64,000 bases of DNA from Tatumella ptyseos (GCF_030552895.1 NZ_CP130649.1:1-64000), one strand, 5' to 3'; shown: positions 20,394-31,482, counted from the first letter of the stretch. Notes: a model not told the origin generated them from the letters alone. Numbers and translations: made by a program.

Positions 20394-20650
20394 TGACAGC
20401 TGGTTATGAGAGGTTATAGGTTAAGTTTGGTCGTTAACAGTTTACCTCAATGTAAATACCGAATACTTCTTACCAATATTCTTCTCTTTCTTGATATCTA
20501 TTATAGGTTCACCAGGATTATTTTTTAATAATTAATTTGGCTTGAAATACACCCTCTAATTATAAAGCGAACTATTAAATGTTAATAAATCCTCTTATAA
20601 ATAAGAATCTAACATATTGAATTGTCATGCTTTCAGTATAAAGTTGCACT

Positions 20651-20680
20651 ACAACGTAAGGTTCGTTGTTTTTATATTTT
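20651..20680 (+). terminator. Terminator-like hairpin in the leader of the microcin-like gene
   Basis: ACAACG (20651-20656) pairs with CGTTGT (20664-20669) around a 7-base loop and is followed by a T-rich run TTTTTATATTTT. It lies 48-77 bases ahead of the microcin-like ATG. It could end an upstream transcript or act as an attenuator. Confidence 0.6.
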
Positions 20681-20727
20681 AGCGTGAATAATTTTACATT
20701 GATTTTCTGAGATTAAGGATTCGATCT

Positions 20728-21024
20728 ATGAAAGAAATATCACTAATACAGATGACTAAAGTCTCTGGAGCAGGTGGCCTGATTGATGGTGATTTTACAG
20801 GGGCTTTTTGGGGAGCCTTACTGGGTGCTATCGATGGTTTTGGAACAGGTGCAGCAGTGGGGGGTAAATATGGCGGTGCAGGTGGATGGTTAGTTGGAGG
20901 GATTGCTCAATTAGTCGGTTTGACGGCCTCTGCCGTCGGGGCAGGGATTGGTGGTTACCTTTATGGCGGTATTTTAGGTTATGATAAAGCGCAACCCTAT
21001 ATTGCTTCTTATCGTCAAATGTAA
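20728..21024 (+). CDS. Putative class II microcin-like bacteriocin precursor
   Basis: This is a 98-residue glycine-rich protein with a probable bacteriocin leader. Its first 15 residues, MKEISLIQMTKVSGA, align position by position with the ColV/microcin V leader MRTLTLNELDSVSGG: the V12-S13-G14 and the GG/GA cleavage site fall at the same places. The remainder (about 83 residues, starting GGLIDGDF) is hydrophobic and full of GxxxG-type patterns (GALLGAIDGFGTG; GGAGGWLVGG; GAGIGGYLYGGILG), as in pore-forming microcins, and ends with a more polar tail QPYIASYRQM. No Cys is present. AAGGA lies 8 bases before the ATG. A very strong terminator follows. No immunity gene, peptidase-transporter (CvaB-like) or accessory protein is recognisable nearby, so it may depend on an export system elsewhere. 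Leader type is seen; bacteriocin activity is inferred. Confidence 0.7.
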   Translation: MKEISLIQMTKVSGAGGLIDGDFTGAFWGALLGAIDGFGTGAAVGGKYGGAGGWLVGGIAQLVGLTASAVGAGIGGYLYGGILGYDKAQPYIASYRQM

Positions 21025-21033
21025 TTAAAAAGG

Positions 21034-21071
21034 AACTAAAAGAGAGATCGCTCTCTCTTTTAGTTTTTTTT
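21034..21071 (+). terminator. Very strong terminator after the microcin-like gene
   Basis: A 14-bp perfect stem, 21034-21047 with 21052-21065, is closed by a TCGC tetraloop and followed by a T tract to 21071. It begins 10 bases after the stop codon and abuts the 3' end of the convergent yhhL. Confidence 0.93.
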
Positions 21072-21339
21072 ATTTCTTAGGGAAATGTTTTTTTTGCCAT
21101 GAAAGTAATTCGAAAACCCCAAATATAAATAATTTTATCTCTTCTTTTCTTGTCATCTTAGGGCCTGCACCTGTTTGGGTCGCTTTTAATAAAACGACTT
21201 GTAGTCCGTGCATGACAACCATAAATATCAATGCGACATCTATAAAATATTTCAAAGGTTTGGTGGCAGGATGTACGAGGTTGAGTAATAGCACTCCCCA
21301 GATAAATACCATCACTACTCGGCCAACATTTATCAACAT
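21070..21339 (-). CDS. yhhL: YhhL family inner-membrane protein (DUF1145)
   Basis: This is an 89-residue membrane protein of unknown role, the same length as E. coli YhhL. It has hydrophobic segments at about residues 3-24 and 31-52, and the conserved MLINVGR, LNLVHPATKPLKYFIDVALIF, MHGLQVVLLK and FLIFGVFELL-type segment followed by WQKK. The ATG at 21339 is chosen; the GTG before it only adds one residue. It lies 14 bases after rsmD, as in E. coli where the two genes form an operon. It converges on the microcin-like gene but is an old chromosomal gene, so not an immunity protein. Confidence 0.9.
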   Translation of the reverse strand: MLINVGRVVMVFIWGVLLLNLVHPATKPLKYFIDVALIFMVVMHGLQVVLLKATQTGAGPKMTRKEEIKLFIFGVFELLSWQKKHFPKK

Positions 21340-21353
21340 CACCTATTCCCTAA

Positions 21354-21929
21354 TTATTGACGATGGTAAAGACGATAACATACTTGGCCTGCAACTTTCT
21401 CTCTATGCAGAACCCAGTTAGTTGGAACAACAGGAACTCCTTGTTCAACTTCATTTTCAGTATAAATTACAGCATCTTCCGCTAACCACTGATGTGATTC
21501 GAGCAATTCTATCGTATGTTCCAAAAGTCCACGGCGAAAGGGCGGGTCGATAAAGATAATATTAAATGGCTTTTCCGGCTTCATTTGAGTGAGAAATTGT
21601 AAAGTATCCGCACGGTGTAGGGTCAGCTGGGAGGCATTTAATACGTCGATATTTTTTTGAAGTTGCCGAGCGACATGCGCCTCTTTCTCTATCATAGTGA
21701 CTTGCGCCGCGTAGCGAGAGGCGGCTTCAATACCTAATGCTCCGCTGCCTGCATAGCAATCTAAGCAGTTTGCTTGGGGCAACCAAGGTGCTAACCAATT
21801 GAATAGGGTCTCGCGTACACGATCGGTAGTCGGTCTTAGCCCTTCGCTATCAAGCACTGATAATTTACGGCCGCGCCACTGACCCCCAATGATCCGTATC
21901 TGACCGATTTTTCCTGCCGATTTGCTCAT
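21354..21929 (-). CDS. rsmD: 16S rRNA (guanine966-N2)-methyltransferase RsmD
   Basis: RsmD methylates G966 of 16S rRNA using S-adenosylmethionine. The 191 residues show IRIIGGQWRGRKL, the substrate-binding RPTTDRVRETLFNWL, the SAM-binding motif I CLDCYAGSGALGIEAASR, and the catalytic motif FIDPPFRRG near residue 127. Length is slightly below E. coli (198). It is divergent from ftsY, with 222 bases between them, the same arrangement as in E. coli. Confidence 0.96.
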   Translation of the reverse strand: MSKSAGKIGQIRIIGGQWRGRKLSVLDSEGLRPTTDRVRETLFNWLAPWLPQANCLDCYAGSGALGIEAASRYAAQVTMIEKEAHVARQLQKNIDVLNASQLTLHRADTLQFLTQMKPEKPFNIIFIDPPFRRGLLEHTIELLESHQWLAEDAVIYTENEVEQGVPVVPTNWVLHREKVAGQVCYRLYHRQ

Positions 21930-22151
21930 AGTTTATACTTAAGAAGATTTCTTACTAAATTTTACCGCGGTCCGCCAAGGAAACGTCTAAACGGAACTGT
22001 GATGCAGTATGGGTTAAATGGTAGAATAAATGATTATCTCATTAGTGTCGCAGTATGACAGTACTTAATTACTGACTGATACAAATAATTTTAGTGGCTA
22101 TTATTCCAGCAGATTACTCTGGACGGCCTTAGCAAGGAGTATTGTCTAACA

Positions 22152-23654
<1,503 letters not shown>

Positions 23655-23658
23655 TGGA

Positions 23659-24321
23659 ATGATTCGCTTTGAAGAGGTCAGTAAAGCTTATTTAGGGGGG
23701 CGTCAGGCCCTTCAGGGCGTGGATTTTCATTTACGCCAAGGAGAAATGGCATTCCTTACCGGACATTCTGGTGCGGGAAAAAGCACACTACTGAAGCTGA
23801 TTTGTGGAATCGAACGGCCCAGCGCTGGGCAAATATGGTTTAGTGGGCACAACATCACTCGTCTCAAAAATAGTGAAATCCCGTTTTTGCGTCGTCAAAT
23901 CGGGATGATCTTTCAGGATCACCACCTGCTTATGGATCGGACGGTATACGATAATATCGCGATTCCACTTATCATTTCTGGGGCGAGCGAAGAAGATATA
24001 CGACGCAGGGTCTCTGCCGCACTTGATAAAGTCGGTCTCTTGGATAAGGCGAGAAACTATCCGATTCAACTTTCTGGTGGTGAGCAACAGCGTGTTGGTA
24101 TCGCTCGAGCGGTAGTAAACAAACCTGCGTTACTGCTTGCCGATGAGCCAACGGGTAACCTAGACCATGCGCTATCGGAAGATATTTTACGATTGTTCGA
24201 AGAATTTAACCGAGTAGGTGTGACGGTATTAATGGCGACGCACGATATTTCCCTTATCGAACGACGTAACTATAACGTGATGAATCTTAACCAAGGTCGG
24301 TTATACAGGGGCGAGGAATGA
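23659..24321 (+). CDS. ftsE: Cell division ATP-binding protein FtsE
   Basis: FtsE is the ABC ATPase that with FtsX activates septal peptidoglycan amidases through EnvC. The 220 residues have Walker [17 protein letters not shown], the Q-loop FQDHHLL, the signature [16 protein letters not shown], Walker [13 protein letters not shown] and the switch histidine MATHD. It begins 4 bases after ftsY, and its last codons overlap the ftsX start by 4 bases (ATGA). Confidence 0.98.
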   Translation: MIRFEEVSKAYLGGRQALQGVDFHLRQGEMAFLTGHSGAGKSTLLKLICGIERPSAGQIWFSGHNITRLKNSEIPFLRRQIGMIFQDHHLLMDRTVYDNIAIPLIISGASEEDIRRRVSAALDKVGLLDKARNYPIQLSGGEQQRVGIARAVVNKPALLLADEPTGNLDHALSEDILRLFEEFNRVGVTVLMATHDISLIERRNYNVMNLNQGRLYRGEE

Positions 24322-25316
24322 AAGCGGTTAATAAGTTAAATAAGCGCCTGAAAAAACCGGGAGCACCTAAACAAAAGAAAGTCTCTAAGCAGCGAGCGTT
24401 ACGTGGGGGATGGCAAGAGCAATTACATTACGCTTGGCGAGGAATGTTGGCCGATATGCTACGCCAGCCCTTAGCAACACTCTTAACCGTCACCGTTATT
24501 GCTATTTCATTAACGTTACCTAGCGTCTGCTATATCGTATGGAAAAACGTCGACCAAGCGGCTAAGCAGTGGTATCCCGCCCCCCAGCTAACGGTTTATC
24601 TCTCGAAAACGCTTGATGATAGCGCTGCCGAGAATGTCACTCAGCAACTTAAACAGCTGGAAGGTGTACAGCACGTTGATTATCTCTCTCGTGAGGAAAG
24701 TCTCAGCGAGTTTCGCAATTGGTCAGGTTTTGGCGGGGCCATGGATATGTTAGAGCAGAATCCCCTTCCTGCTGTAGCTGTCGTCACCCCTAAGCTCGAT
24801 TTCCAAAATGCAGATACCATGAATACGCTGCGCGATCGTATCACCAAAATGAACGGTATCGATGAAGTACGTATGGATGATAGTTGGTTTGCTCGTCTCT
24901 CTGCGTTGACCGGATTAGCAGGGCATGTCGCCTTGATGATTGGTATGTTGATGGTCGTTGCAGTCTTCTTAGTGATCGGTAACAGTGTGAGATTAAGTAT
25001 TTTCTCTCGTCGCGATACCATAAATGTTCAGAAACTCATTGGTGCTACGGACGGTTTTATCTTAAGACCTTTTGTATACGGTGGAGCAATGCTCGGGCTC
25101 AGTGGCGCGTTCCTTTCACTTATTTTCTCAGAGATATTAGTTTTTCGTTTAGAATCCGTCGTGTCACACGTTGCATCGGTCTTCAGTGCCTCATTTGATC
25201 TATCTGGCTTTTCATGGGATGAAGCGCTGCTACTATTATTGGTTTCAGCGATGATAGGCTGGTTGGCCGCGTGGTTAGCGACTGTGCAGCATTTACGCCG
25301 TTTTACACCGGATTAA
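24318..25316 (+). CDS. ftsX: Cell division protein FtsX
   Basis: FtsX is the four-helix membrane partner of FtsE and recruits EnvC. The 332 residues show a basic cytoplasmic N-terminus (about 1-55), a first membrane segment [19 protein letters not shown], a periplasmic loop with [18 protein letters not shown], and three further helices ([33 protein letters not shown]; the [12 protein letters not shown] region; [20 protein letters not shown]). It is about 20 residues shorter than E. coli FtsX, mainly at the N-terminus. rpoH follows after 225 bases. Confidence 0.96.
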   Translation: MKAVNKLNKRLKKPGAPKQKKVSKQRALRGGWQEQLHYAWRGMLADMLRQPLATLLTVTVIAISLTLPSVCYIVWKNVDQAAKQWYPAPQLTVYLSKTLDDSAAENVTQQLKQLEGVQHVDYLSREESLSEFRNWSGFGGAMDMLEQNPLPAVAVVTPKLDFQNADTMNTLRDRITKMNGIDEVRMDDSWFARLSALTGLAGHVALMIGMLMVVAVFLVIGNSVRLSIFSRRDTINVQKLIGATDGFILRPFVYGGAMLGLSGAFLSLIFSEILVFRLESVVSHVASVFSASFDLSGFSWDEALLLLLVSAMIGWLAAWLATVQHLRRFTPD

Positions 25317-25398
25317 CGCACAGAAATATTTTTTGTTATACTATTACTTGTTATCAGGCCGACCTTTTCGGCATTAAAGGGAAAAATGCTAGAATAAA

Positions 25399-25407
25399 TT
25401 ATTCACA
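25399..25407 (+). promoter_or_regulatory. DnaA box upstream of rpoH
   Basis: TTATTCACA matches the DnaA-box consensus TTATNCACA. Together with an inverted box at 25422-25430 it forms a pair in the rpoH control region, as reported for E. coli rpoH. Confidence 0.7.
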
Positions 25408-25416
25408 TAAAAAAAT

Positions 25417-25443
25417 GAACCTGTGGATAAGTTTGTGTTCTAA
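25417..25443 (+). promoter_or_regulatory. Probable sigma-E promoter (P3-type) of rpoH
   Basis: GAACCT (25417-25422), a 16-base spacer and TCTAA (25439-25443) match the sigma-E pattern GAACTT-N16-TCTGA. It would give a start about 90 bases before the rpoH ATG. A DnaA box overlaps the -35/spacer junction. Confidence 0.7.
25422..25430 (-). promoter_or_regulatory. Perfect DnaA box inside the rpoH sigma-E promoter
   Basis: TGTGGATAA is the exact complement of the strong DnaA box TTATCCACA. Its position within the sigma-E promoter suggests that DnaA can block this promoter, linking replication state to heat-shock sigma synthesis. Confidence 0.75.
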
Positions 25444-25541
25444 CCTTATAGCACCAGTTGTTTAGGGTGACGCAATCAATACTAGCGTTAGGTTATTAGT
25501 CTGTTTAAGGATGAACAGCATAATTAATTGAGAGGGTTTGA

Positions 25542-26399
25542 ATGACCAACGAAATGCAAGCTTTAGCTATTGCTCCTTTAGGTAATCTCGATGCTTACGT
25601 CCGAGCTGCCAACGGCTGTCCGATGCTGTCGGCCGAAGAGGAAAAAGCATTAGCAGAACGGCTGCATTACCAGTCTGATCTGGATGCAGCGAAAAAGCTG
25701 ATCCTGTCACATCTGCGGTTTGTGGTTCACATTGCTCGTAACTATTCTGGTTACGGTCTGCCTCAAGCTGACCTTATCCAAGAAGGTAATATCGGTCTAA
25801 TGAAGGCAGTACGTCGCTTCAATCCAGAAGTTGGCGTAAGGTTGGTGTCCTTCGCCGTGCACTGGATTAAAGCGGAAATCCACGAGTACGTGTTACGTAA
25901 CTGGCGTATTGTTAAAGTGGCGACCACCAAAGCACAACGTAAGTTATTCTTTAATCTGCGTAAAACCAAACAACGTCTCGGTTGGTTTAACCAAGATGAA
26001 GTTGAAATGGTCGCACGTGAGTTAGGGGTAAGCAGTAAAGATGTGCGTGAGATGGAATCTCGGATGGCGGCCCAAGATATGACCTTCGACCTCACTTCTG
26101 ACGATGATAATGCAGAAGGTAAGTCGCAAGCGCCAGTGTTATATCTTCAAGATAAAACCTCAGACTTTGCCGATGGTATTGAGGAAGATAACTGGGATTC
26201 GCACGCAGCAGATAAGCTCAGTGATGCGATGATGACGCTTGATGAGCGGAGTCAAAACATCATCCGTGCTCGCTGGTTGGACGACGACAATAAGATCACC
26301 CTACAAGAGTTAGCTGATCAGTACGGGGTGTCGGCAGAGCGTGTTCGCCAACTTGAAAAAAATGCCATGAAAAAGCTACGTGTTGCTATCGAAGCGTAG
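25542..26399 (+). CDS. rpoH: RNA polymerase heat-shock sigma factor RpoH (sigma-32)
   Basis: RpoH directs transcription of heat-shock genes. The 285 residues contain region 2 ([39 protein letters not shown]), the RpoH box QRKLFFNLR (near residue 132) characteristic of sigma-32, and region 4 ([27 protein letters not shown]). A GAGAGGG site lies 6-8 bases before the ATG. The promoter region contains sigma-E and DnaA elements. It follows ftsX as in E. coli and ends at a strong terminator. Confidence 0.98.
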   Translation: MTNEMQALAIAPLGNLDAYVRAANGCPMLSAEEEKALAERLHYQSDLDAAKKLILSHLRFVVHIARNYSGYGLPQADLIQEGNIGLMKAVRRFNPEVGVRLVSFAVHWIKAEIHEYVLRNWRIVKVATTKAQRKLFFNLRKTKQRLGWFNQDEVEMVARELGVSSKDVREMESRMAAQDMTFDLTSDDDNAEGKSQAPVLYLQDKTSDFADGIEEDNWDSHAADKLSDAMMTLDERSQNIIRARWLDDDNKITLQELADQYGVSAERVRQLEKNAMKKLRVAIEA

Positions 26400-26417
26400 T
26401 GATATAACCTTATGATT

Positions 26418-26447
26418 AAAGGAGATGCTCAGTCATCTCCTTTTTTA
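26418..26447 (+). terminator. Rho-independent terminator of rpoH
   Basis: A 10-bp perfect stem AAAGGAGATG (26418-26427) with CATCTCCTTT (26434-26443), 6-base loop and T tract. Confidence 0.92.
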
Positions 26448-26463
26448 TGCGTTAAAAACTTTA

Positions 26464-26516
26464 CTGTCATAAAACTGCCTTTAATCTGTCCTTTTTCTGT
26501 CACGCTCCACTGTCAT
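26464..26516 (+). promoter_or_regulatory. Tandem Pho boxes upstream of ugpB
   Basis: CTGTCAT-like half-sites start at 26464, 26475, 26486 and 26497, exactly 11 bases apart (CTGTCAT, CTGCCTT, CTGTCCT, CTGTCAC), with a further CTGTCAT at 26510. This is two tandem Pho boxes plus a spare half-site, so PhoB should activate ugp under phosphate starvation, as in E. coli. Confidence 0.85.
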
Positions 26517-26566
26517 GGTTATGACCAATATTTGTCATCGTTTATTGCATCTATTGGGATATCACT

Positions 26567-27883
26567 ATGTTACCAACGACTATACGCCATTCTCTTTTTG
26601 CGCTGTGTTTCGCCACTTTTATCCCTTGCGCGAATGCCTCGGTAGACATTCCCTTCTGGCACTCGATGGAAGGAGAACTAGGGGCTGAGGTCGATAGCCT
26701 TGCGCAGCGATTTAACCAAACACACAGCCAGTACCACATTTCGCCAGTCTATAAAGGTGACTATTCACAAAGCTTGGCATCGGGCATAGCTGCTATTCGT
26801 GCCGGCCATGCGCCTGCCTTATTGCAAGTGTATGAAGTGGGTACCGCCACCATGATGGCTTCCCATGCTATCGTTCCTGTTTGGCAATTATTCCAACAAA
26901 CCAAAGTCGTGTTAGATGAACAGCAATTTGTCCCCTCAATAGTCAGTTATTACTCTGACGCCAAAACAGGCCATATGGTTGCAGCGCCCTTCAATAGCTC
27001 GACCCCTATTTTATATTTCAACAAAGAGGCTTTTAAGCGTGCCGGACTCGATCCCAATAAAGCTCCTTCGACATGGCAAGAGCTTGAGGCTGATGCCATA
27101 GCATTAAAGAAAGCTGGACAAGCATGCAGCTACAGCAGTGGGTGGCAAGGCTGGATCCAGTTGGAAGAATTCAGTGCATGGAATGGGTTACCGGTTGCCA
27201 CCGCGAATAATGGCTTCGATAGTACGGATGCGCGACTGCTCTTCAATGGACCTTTACAAGTGCATCATATCGAACAATTGGCCCGTATGAAGAAGGCTGG
27301 AACTTTTAGTTATCTCGGAAGAACGGATGAGCCGACGAAAGCATTTTATTCAGGAGACTGTGCCATGATCACGGCCTCTTCTGGCTCATTGGCTGATATT
27401 AAACATGCCGCGAAATTTGATTATGGTGTTGCGCCGATGCCTTACCAACAAGGAACGCCTCATGCCCCCCAAAACGCCATCATCGGCGGCGCGAGCTTAT
27501 GGGTGACGAAAGGCCAAACCCCAGAGGTTTATCAAGGGGTAGCAGAATTTCTTAAGTTTTTGACCCAGCCCGATATCGCCGCAGAGTGGCACCAAAAAAC
27601 CGGCTATTTACCGGTTACGACAGCGGCTTATCAACTTTCTCAACAGCAAGGGTTTTATCGCCAAAATCCAGCAGCAGAAACCGCTATTAAGCAGATGTTA
27701 AATAAAGCCCCCTTACCTTATACCAAGGGATTACGCCTAGGTAATATGCCGCAAATACGCGCAATCGTCGATGAAGAGTTAGAGTCTGTATGGACAGGTA
27801 AGAAAACCGCTAAAGCAGCTTTAGACAGTGCTGTTGCACGCGGTAACCAGCAATTACAGCGTTTTCATCAGCAAGTAAACTAA
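26567..27883 (+). CDS. ugpB: sn-glycerol-3-phosphate ABC transporter substrate-binding protein UgpB
   Basis: UgpB is the periplasmic receptor for sn-glycerol 3-phosphate and glycerophosphodiesters. The 438 residues start with a signal peptide ([24 protein letters not shown], cleavage probably after NA-S near residue 24) and continue [14 protein letters not shown], typical of family 1 solute-binding proteins, with [23 protein letters not shown] and [23 protein letters not shown] as in E. coli. It is first in ugpBAECQ, downstream of Pho boxes. The liv genes that precede ugp in E. coli are absent. Confidence 0.97.
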   Translation: MLPTTIRHSLFALCFATFIPCANASVDIPFWHSMEGELGAEVDSLAQRFNQTHSQYHISPVYKGDYSQSLASGIAAIRAGHAPALLQVYEVGTATMMASHAIVPVWQLFQQTKVVLDEQQFVPSIVSYYSDAKTGHMVAAPFNSSTPILYFNKEAFKRAGLDPNKAPSTWQELEADAIALKKAGQACSYSSGWQGWIQLEEFSAWNGLPVATANNGFDSTDARLLFNGPLQVHHIEQLARMKKAGTFSYLGRTDEPTKAFYSGDCAMITASSGSLADIKHAAKFDYGVAPMPYQQGTPHAPQNAIIGGASLWVTKGQTPEVYQGVAEFLKFLTQPDIAAEWHQKTGYLPVTTAAYQLSQQQGFYRQNPAAETAIKQMLNKAPLPYTKGLRLGNMPQIRAIVDEELESVWTGKKTAKAALDSAVARGNQQLQRFHQQVN

Positions 27884-27888
27884 CGTGT

Positions 27889-27906
27889 GGAGAGGGCGAC
27901 CTCTCC
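27889..27906 (+). other. Intercistronic hairpin between ugpB and ugpA
   Basis: GGAGAGG (27889-27895), GCGA loop and CCTCTCC (27900-27906) form a 7-bp GC-rich stem without a T tract. It may stabilise the ugpB 3' end and help make more binding protein than permease from one operon. Confidence 0.6.
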
Positions 27907-27927
27907 AACTGTTTAAGAGACTTCATT

Positions 27928-28815
27928 ATGGCGACCTCACCCCCTACGTTTAAATCATCAGGGCTTCCCTATTTGTTGGTGATGCCACAGCTGGTGATTA
28001 CCTGTATATTTTTCCTCTGGCCAGCGGCACAAGCGTTATGGTCATCACTCCTGACCAGCGATCCTTTCGGTTTTAGCAGCCGCTTTAGTGGTTTACTGAA
28101 TTTCCAAAATCTGTTCGACGACCCTTATTATCTTGAGTCCTTTAAAACGACGTTTATCTTCAGTGGGCTTGTGGCCGGATCGGGGTTAGTCATTGCGTTA
28201 TTATTGGCGGCATTGGTGAACCACGTATTGCGGGGGAAAAAATGTTATCAAACACTTTTTTTACTACCCTATGCCATAGCGCCCGCCATTGCTGCGGTGA
28301 TGTGGCTATTCTTATTCAGTCCGGGACCAGGGATTATAAGTCATTGGTTAGCCCATTTCGGCTACCAGTGGAACAGTGCACAAAATAGCCAGCAGGCATT
28401 ATTTTTAGTGGTCCTCGCATCGGTATGGCAACAGATAAGTTATAATTTCCTCTTCTTCTTTGCCGCGCTACAGTCTATTCCACGCTCTTTGATAGAGGCC
28501 GCAGCCTTAGATGGTGCTGGACCAATCCGACGCTTTGTCCATATAGCCTTACCGTTGATGGTACCCGTCTCGTTCTTTTTATTGGTCGTTAATATCATTT
28601 ATGCCTTCTTCGATACCTTTCCAGTGATTGACGCTATCACTCAAGGAGGTCCTGTCCAAGCGACGACGACCTTAATTTATAAAATTTACCGGGAAGGATT
28701 TACGGGGTTAGATCTTGGCTCTTCTGCCGCGCAATCCGTCATTCTGATGGCAATAGTCATTTTATTGACTGTCGCCCAGTTTAGGTTTATCGACCGTAAG
28801 GTACGTTATCAATGA
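27928..28815 (+). CDS. ugpA: sn-glycerol-3-phosphate ABC transporter permease UgpA
   Basis: UgpA is one of the two membrane subunits of the Ugp importer. The 295 residues contain six hydrophobic segments, beginning [27 protein letters not shown], and the EAA loop [28 protein letters not shown] that contacts UgpC. It matches E. coli UgpA in length (295). It overlaps ugpE by 4 bases (ATGA). Confidence 0.97.
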   Translation: MATSPPTFKSSGLPYLLVMPQLVITCIFFLWPAAQALWSSLLTSDPFGFSSRFSGLLNFQNLFDDPYYLESFKTTFIFSGLVAGSGLVIALLLAALVNHVLRGKKCYQTLFLLPYAIAPAIAAVMWLFLFSPGPGIISHWLAHFGYQWNSAQNSQQALFLVVLASVWQQISYNFLFFFAALQSIPRSLIEAAALDGAGPIRRFVHIALPLMVPVSFFLLVVNIIYAFFDTFPVIDAITQGGPVQATTTLIYKIYREGFTGLDLGSSAAQSVILMAIVILLTVAQFRFIDRKVRYQ

Positions 28816-29657
28816 TTGAACAGCATCGAAAACTAACGATTTTCAGCCATCTTGTTCTCTGGCTGTCGGGGGCGGTTATCCTTTTTCCTCTTTACATTGT
28901 GGTGGTTACCGCCACACTCAGTGATCAGCAAGCGGCACAAATGCCGCTCCCTCTACTTCCTGGCGGACACTTTATCGAGAATATCCATCAATTACTGGTA
29001 CAAGGTGTCGGTGGCCAAAATCTGCCGCTTTACCATCTCCTGTTCAATAGCTTACTAATGGCTTTAGGGATTACCGCAGGCAAGATAGTCATCTCCACGC
29101 TTTCGGCTTTTGCACTGGTTTGGTTTAGGTTTCCTTTCCGCAACCTCTGCTTTTGGCTGATTTTTATTACGCTAATGTTGCCGGTGGAAGTTCGTATCTT
29201 CCCAACAGTGAGTATTGTGACGCAGTTAGGAATGGATAATAGCTTCTCTGGGCTAATTTTACCGATGTTGGCTTCGGCCACGGCAACCTTTCTGTTACGG
29301 CAGTATTTTCTTTCCCTACCTTATGAATTGATGGAAGCGGCACGAATTGATGGCGCGAGTCCATGGCAATTTTTTATCCATATTGTATTGCCACTTTCGA
29401 AGACGCCTTTAGCCGCCTTGTTCGTGATTATTTTTATTTTTGGTTGGAATCAGTACTTATGGCCACTGGTGATCACAAGTGATAACCATGTGACGACTGC
29501 TGTCGCCGCTATTCGCGGCATGATCAGCAGTGGTGATGGGGTATCTCACTGGAATCAGGTGATGACAGCCGTTTTATTGACGTTACTCCCCCCTTTGCTG
29601 GTGGTACTGGTCATGCAAAAAGCCTTTGTTCAAGGATTAGTTGAGAGCGAGAAATAA
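28812..29657 (+). CDS. ugpE: sn-glycerol-3-phosphate ABC transporter permease UgpE
   Basis: UgpE is the second permease subunit. The 281 residues have six predicted helices and the EAA loop [30 protein letters not shown]. It has the same length as E. coli UgpE. It overlaps ugpA by 4 bases, and ugpC begins 3 bases after the stop, so the three are translationally coupled. Confidence 0.97.
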   Translation: MIEQHRKLTIFSHLVLWLSGAVILFPLYIVVVTATLSDQQAAQMPLPLLPGGHFIENIHQLLVQGVGGQNLPLYHLLFNSLLMALGITAGKIVISTLSAFALVWFRFPFRNLCFWLIFITLMLPVEVRIFPTVSIVTQLGMDNSFSGLILPMLASATATFLLRQYFLSLPYELMEAARIDGASPWQFFIHIVLPLSKTPLAALFVIIFIFGWNQYLWPLVITSDNHVTTAVAAIRGMISSGDGVSHWNQVMTAVLLTLLPPLLVVLVMQKAFVQGLVESEK

Positions 29658-29660
29658 GTG

Positions 29661-30743
29661 ATGGCAACTGTTCAATTACAAACATTAACGAAAAGTTATG
29701 ATGGTAAGCATCAAATTATTAAGCCACTCAATCTGACGATTAACTCTGGGGAATTCGTTGTTATTGTTGGCCCTTCAGGATGTGGAAAGTCCACCTTATT
29801 ACGGATGGTCGCTGGTTTAGAAACCGTGAGCAGCGGCGATATCTGGATTAATGATCAGCGCATGACGGACAAAGAACCCAGAGAGCGTCAAGTCGCGATG
29901 GTTTTTCAAAACTATGCACTCTATCCCCATATGACGGTTGAGCAGAACATGGGATATGGCCTGAAAATACGAGGCATGAATAAGGCTGAGATCCGCCAAC
30001 GTGTTCTGACGGTGGCGAAAAGTTTGGAGCTAGATTTACTACTCACTCGACGGCCTCGACAGCTATCGGGAGGGCAACGCCAACGTGTCGCCATGGGAAG
30101 AGCGATCATTCGTGAACCAGCAGTTTTTTTATTTGATGAGCCGCTGTCCAACCTGGATGCTCGGTTACGTGGGCAGATGCGTCTCGAACTTCAGCGATTA
30201 CACCAACGCTTGAATATCACCAGTTTATACGTCACTCATGATCAAGTTGAGGCTATGACCTTGGCAGATCGTGTACTGGTGATGAACAAAGGCGTTGTGG
30301 AACAATTTGGTTCACCCAGTGAAGTCTACCAGCGCCCCCAGTCTACCTTCGTTGCCAGCTTTCTAGGTGCGCCAGCGATGAACTTACTCTCTGCTGAACT
30401 CAGTGGAGACGGTAAAACCTGGAGAGTTGAGAACCGTTTTTCTATTTCCTTAGATTCTTTGGCGACTAAGCCGAACAAACCGGCAGTGACTCTCGGTATA
30501 CGCCCAGAACATATTAAGGTTGAATCAGTGACAGAAGAGGGGGACGGCATAATCATTGAGGTCGATGCAGTAGAAATGCTCGGTGCCGATAATATCATTC
30601 ATGGTAAAATGGGAAGCCAACCTTTGGTTATTCGTGCTGCGCAATCGATCTGCCCAAAAGTAGGCGAGTTGATAAGGGTGACGCTCCCAGCCGATGCCTT
30701 ACATTATTTTGATACCACCTCAGGACAGCGTTTAGATGATTAA
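29661..30743 (+). CDS. ugpC: sn-glycerol-3-phosphate ABC transporter ATPase UgpC
   Basis: UgpC energises Ugp uptake. The 360 residues show Walker [17 protein letters not shown], signature [16 protein letters not shown], Walker [14 protein letters not shown], switch [14 protein letters not shown], and a C-terminal MalK-type regulatory domain containing LGIRPEHI. I use the ATG at 29661 ([15 protein letters not shown]), matching the E. coli start, rather than the GTG one codon before it. Its 3' end overlaps ugpQ by 8 bases. Confidence 0.97.
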   Translation: MATVQLQTLTKSYDGKHQIIKPLNLTINSGEFVVIVGPSGCGKSTLLRMVAGLETVSSGDIWINDQRMTDKEPRERQVAMVFQNYALYPHMTVEQNMGYGLKIRGMNKAEIRQRVLTVAKSLELDLLLTRRPRQLSGGQRQRVAMGRAIIREPAVFLFDEPLSNLDARLRGQMRLELQRLHQRLNITSLYVTHDQVEAMTLADRVLVMNKGVVEQFGSPSEVYQRPQSTFVASFLGAPAMNLLSAELSGDGKTWRVENRFSISLDSLATKPNKPAVTLGIRPEHIKVESVTEEGDGIIIEVDAVEMLGADNIIHGKMGSQPLVIRAAQSICPKVGELIRVTLPADALHYFDTTSGQRLDD

Positions 30744-31482
30744 TAAAGATTGGCCTTACCCAAGAATTGTCGCTCATCGGGGCGGAGGAAAATTAGCACC
30801 AGAGAACACCTTAGCGGCCATTGACTGTGGACACCGTTATGGCCATACCATGATTGAGTTCGATGCCAAACTATCAGCGGATCAGCAAGTTTTTTTGCTC
30901 CACGATGATACGCTCACTCGCACCACCTACTCACGAGGGGTGGCAGGGGATATGACTTGGGAGACCTTAAAACGATTAGATGCAGGCTCATGGTTTTCTG
31001 AGCAATTTGCAGGAGAGGGACTGGCACATCTAGCTGATGTTGCGAAACGCTGTCAGCAATATGGACTGTTAGCCAATATCGAGATTAAACCGACAACGGG
31101 TTTAGAAGCCGCTACTGGAACCTTAGTCGCCCGCGCCGCAGCGGAATATTGGCGAGAGATGACGGTACCGCTATTGTCGTCATTTTCTTGTGCCGCACTA
31201 TTTGCCGCCAAACAGGAACAGCCAGAGCTTCCACGTGGTTATTTAATGCATGAATGGCAAGAGGATTGGCTGACTACTACTCAACAACTAGAGTGTGTCT
31301 CCTTACATCTCAATTATCGTCTATTAACGCCAGAACGAATCAACCAAATTAAGCAGGCCGGGTTGCGTATTCTTGCTTATACCGTCAACGACCCGCTTAA
31401 GGCTCGCGAATTATTAGATCTTGGGGTCGATGCGATTTGCACGGATTATATCGATCAAATCGGTCCACAATTCCCTCACTAG
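30736..31482 (+). CDS. ugpQ: Cytosolic glycerophosphodiester phosphodiesterase UgpQ
   Basis: UgpQ hydrolyses imported glycerophosphodiesters to sn-glycerol 3-phosphate and an alcohol. The 248-residue GDPD domain has the catalytic and metal motifs [44 protein letters not shown] and IEIKPTTG, and ends with the strand [10 protein letters not shown]. There is no signal peptide, consistent with the cytosolic enzyme. It overlaps ugpC by 8 bases, and its stop overlaps the stop of the convergent yhhA by 4 bases through a shared CTAG. Confidence 0.96.
   Translation: MINKDWPYPRIVAHRGGGKLAPENTLAAIDCGHRYGHTMIEFDAKLSADQQVFLLHDDTLTRTTYSRGVAGDMTWETLKRLDAGSWFSEQFAGEGLAHLADVAKRCQQYGLLANIEIKPTTGLEAATGTLVARAAAEYWREMTVPLLSSFSCAALFAAKQEQPELPRGYLMHEWQEDWLTTTQQLECVSLHLNYRLLTPERINQIKQAGLRILAYTVNDPLKARELLDLGVDAICTDYIDQIGPQFPH

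Noticed and set aside
21070..21339. yhhL considered as the microcin immunity gene
   Set aside because: Small, membrane-bound and adjacent, but it is the orthologue of E. coli YhhL in its usual place after rsmD.
26412..26645. 77-codon plus-strand ORF after rpoH
   Set aside because: It runs through the rpoH terminator and the Pho boxes and into ugpB in another frame.
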